Positions 55,350 to 64,000 of a stretch of 64,000 nucleotides of DNA are shown in pieces. The position numbers and the translations under genes were made by a program. Source of the DNA: Apostichopus japonicus (lineage: Eukaryota; Echinodermata; Holothuroidea; Aspidochirotida; Stichopodidae); contig NC_092582.1 in NCBI RefSeq assembly GCF_037975245.1, positions 20,238,577 through 20,302,576 on the forward strand, in the 5' to 3' direction. Below the pieces are notes generated by a model. It was not told where the DNA came from. It saw nothing but the letters and a program-made list of their open reading frames with translations, and did no database searches. Every line of letters begins with the position of its first letter. The stretch's first letter is position 1.

Positions 55350-57105
55350 AATAATTTCTCGAGACAGTAAATGACATGATGTGGTATATCATAGGAAACA
55401 CACTTGGAAATCTACATATCAAGAATTAACCTTCCCATTGAAATACCATATTAATGCATATTCACATACCAAAATAAATCTCATTTAAGTTATTGTTTGG
55501 CTGGTTTTTTTGGGCGATTTGACCTCTAATTACCTCAAAGGAACTTTGATATCTACAACAAATGTCGGGGTTCTCGAGCTTACTAAAGTGGATCCATTTC
55601 AAAGTATGTACACAGTTCATCCAAGATTTACACTAAGAGTTAATATGTTACAAGCTCTCATCACTTTGCTCTATGTTGAAATGAAATGACCGTCTACGTC
55701 TACAACCAGAAAACGAAAAACGTTTAATGCTTACGATGTCGAAACATATTCATAGTGTGGTAAATCATACATGTTAAATATTCATGAACTTGTGTTCATC
55801 AAAATAAAGAGTAATGTCTATTGACTAATGCGGCAACATATAAAGAAAGGTGCCAGAATCAGATGTCATGTTGTCGAAGTATATTTAGTGACATCGTATA
55901 GAAACAGATACAGCATGATTATTTATGAGGTAAAATTTTACGATCTCATAAGCATGTATCAAAAAACTGTGCTTACATTTTAATATCCAAGTACATATAT
56001 ATAGCAAGTTAGACATACAATTTCAGAGATACATGATGAAGAATTTTATGTTCACTGATTAAAATTCATGATATTCACCAAATAAAATACGGTTGATTGT
56101 ATTAATGTAGTGTCACAAAGCATTTGGCTCTTTTCATGTGTTTAAAGCCGTTTCTTGCAATTTGATGAATATGAATGACATAAAGAACCAAATTTTACGT
56201 TAAGCTCTGCCCATCCAATAATATTCATTCATTAATATTGATGGAGGAAACCTAAACAAATATACTCATCACGGCTAGGGCATCTACTTACTTAGTTTGA
56301 CATTGACTCAACTTGTGGTTGTTGATATACAATGTTTACCAGCTGTCTGACAATTTCCCTTGAGGCCCCACCCATCATAAAATATTAATAAGGTGAAGTT
56401 GTTGCAAAGAACATATATGTAGTTACATCACCATACCAAGTGAAAACTGAATCAGACACACAGTTGCAGAGATACTGACATTTAAAAACATTTACGGGGA
56501 AGACCTTACTACTCATTAATATTCATAAGATGGGAACCAAAGACAAAATAGGGTATTAACATATTCCAAATCCCGATTTCGATGATGAATGTCATGTGAA
56601 GATATATCACGTGAAGTCACCTGACAAGGCGGGCGAATAATTGAAAATAAACACGAGTGGAATGCATGATTTGAGCTTAAATACTGTAATTGTTTAACCC
56701 ACCTGGATATGTTTATAGCTATAGTATAAGACAACCTTACAATAGGCATCACTGCAGCACAGCATCAACTTTGTTTATGAGGTAACTGGAGTAGGTAGTT
56801 GCAACTGTGTACGTACTTCAGGCCTATGTGTATTTGGCTAAAGGTATCCATATACTATAGCCCCACGTGCTTGACTAGACTAGCCCCGTTTGCATTGAGA
56901 GATTTTCACCTCATTGACATATCAGTATTTCCTCCTTAATATTACCCCGAGATCTTTTTGCAAATAATTGTCCATAATTACCATGGACATAATCATGATG
57001 GACACTCTTGCTAGCTTGGTAATTTTGAAACCATTAATTATTAGCTCGCTTTGTCAGGAGACTTCACGTGATGTATCTTCACATGGCCTATATGTGAATG
57101 AGCTA
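55350..57105. other. Intron of the truncated duplicate gene
   Basis: Counterpart of 17.0-18.06 kb with rearrangements; no exon seen. Confidence 0.5.
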
Positions 57106-57109
57106 AATC

Positions 57110-57505
57110 GATGAAGTCGATGTAAATTGGTAGAAGTCAATTTAGGCTGATAGAAACTGGTATAAGTCCAAGAAAATTGACTTCTACCGATTTAGTTTTA
57201 CATATCATCGCTTTAAACTGGTAGATGTTATTTTAAATTGACATATACCGATTTATTTCATATATCATCGATTTAAATTGGAATATGTCGATTTAAATCG
57301 ATAATATGTCGAATTAAACTGGTATAAGTCAATTTAAATCGACATCTGCCAGTTTAACTTGATGATATGTCAATACATATAAATCGGTTAAAGTCAATTT
57401 AAGTTGCTAGAAACTGGTATAAGTCGAAGGAAATTGGTATATGTCGATTTAAATCGGTATATGTCGATTCCCCACGATTTGAGACTGATGGCCCGCCATA
57501 CACAC
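57110..57505. repeat. Same palindromic block in copy 2, inverted
   Basis: Matches 18070-18540 as the reverse complement: it ends CGATTTGAGACTGATGGCCC, whereas copy 1 begins GGTCATCAGTCTCAAATCG. The sequences on both sides are collinear with copy 1. Confidence 0.85.
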
Positions 57506-57637
57506 CTACGGCTATTACATCGACATACAGATTCCCCTGTGTTTTAGATCCGTGCGTGGTCACGTAAAACGTAAAGGTTGAAATCGAAAACGTGCATGGG
57601 TATTGTTTTATTGTACTTCCCAGTGAACAGTACTTAC

Positions 57638-57829
57638 GGACACATTCGATTGTTGGTTCCCAACTGTCTCCAACACATGTCAATCTGGCTGATTCTGGTC
57701 GCATCCGGAATGACGGATCACATGTTACTCCCATTCTGTAACCACGTCTGTAAGTATGGGTAGGATCGCTGTTGCGAGATAAAATCTTTCCATTTGGCGG
57801 ATCTTCTGGTAATGTGCACTGAGAGTGAG
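57638..57829 (-). CDS. Duplicate exon 2: CCP module 1
   Basis: Acceptor TCTCATTCAG, donor GTAAGTA, 192 nt like the first copy. All four Cys and the Trp are kept. It differs from copy 1 at about nine residues (for example K to R, R to G, G to V, E to K, Q to L, L to P) and at only two or three silent positions. The frame also runs upstream to an ATG at 57881, across the acceptor. Confidence 0.78.
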
Positions 57830-59129
57830 CTGAATGAGAAAAGACGCGAATTATAAGTGTTGTCATGAACAATATAACCATCTACTTTAAACAAATGTCT
57901 CGAGAATTGAGTCTGTACTATCCAATCAAGTCGGGATCAGATAGGCTGGAAATATTCAAGTGATTAACTTTCCAGCACTTATAGCATAGTTTGCCTTTAT
58001 AATTGTACGTGCATGGTACTATTATATTGTGAAATGCATCATTTGGAAAAAAACACATTGAAGATATTTTCTAATTATTAACGATAACAATACACGATGT
58101 ACTTGCTGGGATTCAGGGAAGAAGTAGAGGCGGAAGTGGATGCAATCTATCGTAAGGGGGGGGGGGGGGGGTGAGGGGGATGTTGGACTGGATGTTGGAA
58201 GCGAAAGGCCACAAATTAAGTTCCATCAAAACTTTCCGACAGAGTAAATCCTCTGAATACTAAGAGCATCGTGTGTTAGAGCAACTTTACATGGTTTAAT
58301 TTAATTGGTTAAATAATTAGAGGAATATTTGCATGTTAGAAACCTAACTGATCCAATTTTAATTATCAATATCTTGAGAACGCCATCTAAAAATTGGATG
58401 GAACTATCACCAGGATGTTGGAAATATGTTCCCCGCTTTCATAATCGGAAGGATCTTTAAAGCTCATACCATTCCAAATATTCACATTTGATGATCGGTA
58501 TGACTTTCACACTCCCTTCATAAACTTTTGCAGAAATCTTTCAGAAATAACATGCGTACCGTGAATATTCTTATCGGGAATTACTAAACACTGTATATAG
58601 TCAAAAATCCAGAGGATATTTTAGGTCCATATTTAGTTCCCATCCCCACATTGATGACATCACATTTTCTACTGAAGGCAAGGATAGTCCCGGGATTGAT
58701 TTATTGAAAAATCCAATAGGGACTTTCATGCAGGTTCCCTTATCATCGTATCAACTACTGCACTGACAAGATCAGAAATGGTCCGGTGGTTCACTTTGAA
58801 TGTACATTATTGTGTGAGTACGTATGACATAAAAGCATGCATGATCGCCAAGATACGGTTCCGAAAGTTGGTGAAGGTTTTGGTTTACTTATAACTTAGG
58901 AATTATTCATCTACGGGATGCAATATACTGAAGGGAAAACTTGTATGTTTGATGTAGCCTTGAGTTGACAGGTTTGCAAATATCCTTAATGTATCACAAG
59001 TTAGCGAAAACCCCAAAGAAAAAAGGGGCCAAAAAGAAAAAGTACAGCGTGGAAGAACGCCTGTTATTACGACGTCACGTATTATAATTGCCTGGTGTGA
59101 TGAGATGTGTATCTGGGACAGACACGTTG

Positions 59130-59640
59130 AAACAATACCTCAAGTTCGCAACTATATGCTAAGATAAGGGTTTCAAGTAACGATGTGTTTGTTATTAATA
59201 AAATACATCAAGTTAGCAACTAGGAGTTAAAATGAGGGTTTCCAGTGTCGATGTGTTATTAATACAATACCGCAAGTTAGCAACTAGGTGTTAAAATGAG
59301 GGTTTCCAGTGTCGATGTGATATTACTAAAATACCCGAGTCAAACAAGAAATAAGGTGTGAAGATGAATGTTTCTAGTGTCGTTCTGATATTATTACAAT
59401 ACCTCAAGTAAGCAAGTAGGCGTGAGATGAGGATTTCCAGTGTCGATGAGTTACTATTAAAATACCCCAGGTTATCAAGTATGTGTTAAGATGAGGGTTT
59501 CCAGTGTCGATCTGATATTATTACAATACCTCAAGTTAGCAACTAGATGTTAATATGAGGGTTTCCAGTGTTAATGTTTCCAGTATCAATGTTTCTAGTA
59601 TCAATGTTTCCAGCATCAATGTTTCCAGTATTTTGTGATA
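59130..59640 (+). repeat. ~62-bp and 15-bp minisatellites (copy 2, shorter)
   Basis: About seven 62-bp units (59130-59565), then about five 15-bp units (59565-59630). Same position as the longer arrays in copy 1. Confidence 0.9.
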
Positions 59641-59846
59641 TTATTACATCTTCCATTTTGTTGTCACGTTGTTTGCCACAGGAATATTCCCGTATAAGAT
59701 ATTTGTCAATCTTTTCTTTTGATTTCAATTATGAGGTATTAACAAAACAAAATAATGCAACAATTAAGGAATATTGAACGATGGAACGATAAGTATGGTA
59801 AACTGTCAGAAAAGGGTAGGAAGTCATTCTTATAGGTTGTACCTAC

Positions 59847-59916
59847 CATTTTGCATAAGACAGCTGAATGCAGCCAACACCAGTATGATCCACCCCTTGG
59901 ATATAGTTCCCGACAT
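59847..59916 (-). CDS. Duplicate exon 1: signal peptide
   Basis: ATG at 59916-59914, MSGTISKGW then IILVLAAFSCL, donor AATG|GTAGGT. Same length (70 nt) and phase as the first copy. The four or five base differences all change amino acids (T to I, P to S, V to A, H to N). Confidence 0.75.
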
Positions 59917-60688
59917 GAGATATAACTGTCGAAAAACACGAATTATAAATACACTTATTTGAATTATCTGCTTGCATGGTAATATTGGTAATTACTCACA
60001 CACTTCACGATTATTATCTTTAACTTTAAACACTAGTGCATGATATCATCAAAAATTCCATCTTAAACTCTAGTCAAGATATTATGTTTCGTAAATGAAG
60101 TAAGTAATAACTTAACGTTTAAAACTAGAGAAAATAAAAGTACGAGGTGTTGTTTTTTGGCGTCATGAGGCGAGTTCACTGTAATTTCGGTGGACTTTGG
60201 AGGCTTGGGTAGCCGTAACGACATTCGTAGATATAGAAATGATGGTAACAAAAGCCATACTTAATGTTTCTGGTATCAACATTGCCACACATAAAATGTT
60301 GTGGAATGGTAACATAAGGCAGAATTTTGATATGTCATGGCTCAAGAAAAGAATGAGTGCTGGAAATGTTTCTATGTAGCTATTCTGGTTTTCAAGATAT
60401 TGATTGGGTGAAAACATCCGATGCTACTAAAATTGTTAGTGCATATGGGTGGGCCGTTTCGAAAAAAGAACCATCGTGACACTATCTAAGCGGAGCCAGT
60501 AAATTTTTGTCAAAAATGCCTCCTAGACTGCCGGAAGTGGCACTTCCTAGGCCTTGTAAGTTGCATCTAAACATTATTTATTTTGAGGTCTTATGTTTCA
60601 GAAATTTACACCTAAAGAGAGGGTAAATTAGAAAAGTTTATTCGGTAATTAACTTTCTAGAAAAAGAAGAATTAACGTTACTTTATAA

Positions 60689-61065
60689 CAGTGGCGGAGC
60701 GTCCATACAGTCAGGGGGCGAACACCCCCCCACCCCCTGACGGACTCAAATGGACTAATGGCGCCCTTTTCAGCTTTTTACCACTTTTTAAATATTCGCT
60801 ATTATTGACTTTTTATTGCACTCTCATATACAGATTGACATTTTTCACATTTCTGTTGACGATGACACCTATTTATTCTTCGTTCTTCTGCAAATTAGCA
60901 AGGCCTGGAAAGGGTAATTTCCGGCGATCTAGGGAGTATCTTTACACAAAAAAAAATCTGCACGCTCCGCGCCAACCTGTGGTGGCGCTCCGCTTAGATA
61001 GTGTCGAAAGCGCCCCTACAGACCATTCTCGACCCCCATGACCAATACCCCCAGCTCCGCCACTG
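60689..61065. mobile_element. hAT-type MITE, 377 bp, with 8-bp target-site duplication
   Basis: Begins CAGTGGCGGAGC and ends CTCCGCCACTG, flanked by CTTTATAA on both sides (60681-60688, 61066-61073). Copy 1 of the segmental duplication has the uninterrupted site at 23034-23041. The 8-bp duplication and short CAGTG termini are hAT features; there is no transposase. Confidence 0.88.
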
Positions 61066-61073
61066 CTTTATAA

Positions 61074-61878
<805 letters not shown>

Positions 61879-61929
61879 GTAAGTATATATCGAGTTTATA
61901 TATATCGAGTATCGGGTTTTCCAAAACTG

Positions 61930-62100
61930 TGAATCACTGTGGTAGAGTGGTACGGACTTCGGTTCGTGACACGAAGATCCGGGGTTGATTCCTACCCAAA
62001 AGGACGAAACCGGTCGTGAAGTGGAATTTTTCTGGTGTGTTATTCTTAATTGATTTACTATATATCTGTCATACCACTTGCTACACATTCATTTCTTATT
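61930..62100 (+). mobile_element. tRNA-derived SINE between (TA)n arrays
   Basis: The head GTGGTAGAGTGGTACGG (A box) and GGGGTTGATTCCTACCC (B box) resemble a tRNA. The body from about 61996 (GAAACCGGTCGTGAAGTGGA, then TGGTGTGTTATTCTT) recurs inverted at 258-346. It is absent from copy 1 of the duplication. Confidence 0.65.
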
Positions 62101-62686
62101 TTCGGCTTGGCTTGCCTATAAAGATTGGTCATTCTGTATGTATATATATATATATATGTCGAGTTGCTTAGCACCGTACGTGATCTACAGATCATTGCAG
62201 AACATTATTACTTCCATTCTATCATCTGATTCACTGGGGTTTCCGTTTTCCAATTTCTTTCAATTTCGTGATTGTTTCGTTCGATAAGGGTTCTTTGCAG
62301 GGGAATACCCACTTCTATTCGAATTCCTTTTATTTGAAGGGTCTTTTGACTTCATTTCATGCGAATCGGAATTAGTTAATGTATTGATTGGTGTCTTTAA
62401 AGCCGTTATACGATCTGCAAGGCCACGGATCAAGTGTTCTGAACTGAAAATGCAAGGATTGGTTGAAATCGATAAAAAATATAGAGTAAAAAGCCATATC
62501 TGATTGTAAGTTATTAAAATCTGGTATTTACCTCCAAAACCTGCTGACTCGGCGATCTTCATAGACCAACTTGTTTATTTCTCTAACTGCAATATCGGTA
62601 TAGGCCTGTGCGATGGCAACTTTACGCTAACGTACTATATTGTTTTGATTTTCATCGTTTCGGAGGATAGTGCTTATCAGTGTTTA

Positions 62687-62948
<262 letters not shown>

Positions 62949-63092
62949 TATTTTGCAAGGGGTAACAATTTATGTATCAAACACAACATATTTTAACATT
63001 TAAAGACAACTACATAATATTATCAACATTTACTATTAATAGTACCAAGTATAATTGTAATGTTTTTTTGTTAATATAATTTAACCTGTTGA

Positions 63093-63344
63093 ATGTTTTT
63101 TTCTACATTGAAAAACACTGCAAACACTACGATTTTAGTAATAGCGACATTTCTGAGAATGACCGTCGCTGTCCAAATAATGAAGTCTTCGGCTTTGAGT
63201 ACAGCGTTTCTGTATGTTGCCGTGTTGAATGAATCTAACCGTAATAGTAGTTACCGACTGTGCGATCGGCGGTTTAGTCAATGCCGACTTAACAATTCGC
63301 GGTTCCCTCACAATTTTTCAAGGTCGGTAAGAGTGACTCCGTAG
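63093..63344 (+). other. Conserved open block of unknown function (copy 2)
   Basis: Counterpart of 26762-26998, 83 codons, same frame open, a handful of replacements. Confidence 0.35.
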
Positions 63345-63919
63345 TAAAAAAGAGTGGTGTTTCACGCGGACGGACTGATTTCTGGGGTGTGTCTGCAAAC
63401 ACATCACTGAATATAACAAACTTGAAACGTACTCATTGGATGTTCTTGTTTACTAACAATATCATAGGATTTTCGATTTCGAATATCACAAAATAAAAAG
63501 GTTAATACTTACAGTTTGTCTCTTTTAGGTCTCGTTGAAAGTTTAATCTTGTACGGTTTCTCTGTTGTTGATAAGCTGCTGTTAAGCACTGATATGGCTT
63601 TAACGTTTACATAAGTTACACCACAGGGGAAACAGCGGAAGTACATGACATGTCGCAACGTGTTTAGGAGAATCCCATTTCGTAGACACTCTTTCGCTGA
63701 TAGGTAGACTGCATCACACTTATGCGGCATGGAACCGAGGATGAGAATAAGTGCTGTGTTGAAATGATACCTTAAGTATTTTATAGTTAGTCAAGATTTC
63801 ACCTTCGCGAGAGAGTACGTATCGGCTTCACGGAAACAAATCGAACTACACTTTCTTTAAAAGACTAACGGAACATAAAAGATTAAATCATAACAATGGT
63901 ACCAGTGTAAGCACTGATA

Positions 63920-64000
63920 TAATTCGAAAGTACAAGCAGGCTAACTGAGAACTCCACGAAAATACATACAGGCTAAACGAGAACTCCACGAAAGTACATG
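63920..64000 (+). repeat. ~36-bp minisatellite (copy 2, cut by window end)
   Basis: Units of CTGAGAACTCCACGAAAATA, as at 32065-32218. Confidence 0.85.

Larger units (their letters stand above)
55005..59916 (-). pseudogene. Second, 3'-truncated factor B-like gene (signal, CCP1 and CCP2 exons only)
   Basis: Duplicate of the first part of the factor B-like gene: exons 59916-59847, 57829-57638 and 55181-55005, with the same splice sites and phases and no stop. CCP3 is absent; the sequence between CCP2 and the duplication edge is a 23-bp minisatellite. No CCP4-6, VWA or protease exon is seen between 54.3 kb and 22.4 kb. It may be a gene fragment, a short secreted 2-CCP protein, or a 5' extension spliced onto the phase-1 CCP exons of the first gene 36 kb downstream. 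By hand count, roughly 17 of 22 coding differences from the first copy change an amino acid. Confidence 0.75.

Noticed and set aside
61930-61997. Possible functional tRNA gene
   Set aside because: A and B boxes are readable, but the anticodon loop and T stem do not fold properly and the sequence continues into a repeated SINE body.
62655-62685. Hammerhead-like CUGAUAA...GAAA on the minus strand
   Set aside because: The core G is replaced by A and helix II does not pair. At best a decayed ribozyme.

Overview
This is eukaryotic, AT-rich, repeat-laden animal DNA with widely spaced small exons. There is no bacterial-type gene organisation. The one clearly readable multi-exon gene is a complement factor B/C2-like gene (signal peptide, CCP/sushi modules, VWA domain, trypsin-like domain). 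That gene, together with the repeat landscape (Penelope-like elements with hammerhead-ribozyme motifs, THAP/TTAA DNA transposons, hAT-type MITEs, tRNA-derived SINEs, long (TA)n arrays), suggests a non-vertebrate deuterostome. An echinoderm, perhaps a sea cucumber, is my best guess; the species cannot be proven from the sequence.

Layout, 0-22.3 kb (minus strand). The factor B-like gene runs right to left and leaves the window at its left edge. I could place 14 exons whose GT/AG boundaries and phases all agree (about 773 codons): signal peptide at 22.3 kb, six CCP modules (18.9, 16.8, 16.5, 11.6, 10.9 and 10.1 kb), a four-exon VWA domain (8.5-5.0 kb), and the start of the serine protease domain (3.8, 1.3 and 0.7 kb). 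The catalytic-Ser exons lie beyond base 1. The residue at the catalytic His position is Ser (TAASC instead of TAAHC). Introns hold a LINE relic, a fold-back element (12-13.6 kb), a cluster of palindromic motifs (14-15 kb), and a roughly 600-bp (GGAGAA)n tract that is a perfect polypyrimidine run on the gene's strand.

15.6-32.2 kb and 54.3-64.0 kb are two direct copies of one segment, about 38.6 kb apart at their left ends. This is best explained as a tandem duplication whose left edge falls inside the factor B intron after CCP3. The right copy therefore carries only the signal, CCP1 and CCP2 exons of a second, 3'-less gene. Its CCP3 exon is missing, and a 23-bp minisatellite that contains the CCP2 splice donor has expanded to 23 units there. 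Mobile-element insertions present in one copy and absent in the other (solo LTR, hAT MITE, Penelope fragments) give clean filled/empty sites that date them after the duplication.

32-54 kb is mostly repeat and intergenic sequence: TTAA-flanked MITEs, a tRNA-derived SINE nested in one of them, minisatellites, hAT MITEs, and two inverted copies (42.2-45.2 and 48.9-51.9 kb) of an approximately 2.9-kb TTAA-flanked element. That element carries a THAP-domain ORF convergent with an ORF resembling the P2X7-receptor C-terminal (ballast) domain. A C-terminal fragment of a galactose-3-O-sulfotransferase-like gene lies at 52.6-53.1 kb (plus strand).

The strongest candidates for something new are: (1) a factor B paralogue with a substituted catalytic His and six CCPs, beside a truncated, replacement-rich duplicate; (2) the minisatellite that multiplies a 5' splice site; (3) the THAP plus P2X7-C-like mobile element; and (4) three candidate hammerhead ribozymes next to (TA)n arrays and Penelope relics. 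All identifications are from reading the sequence by eye; no database search was possible.
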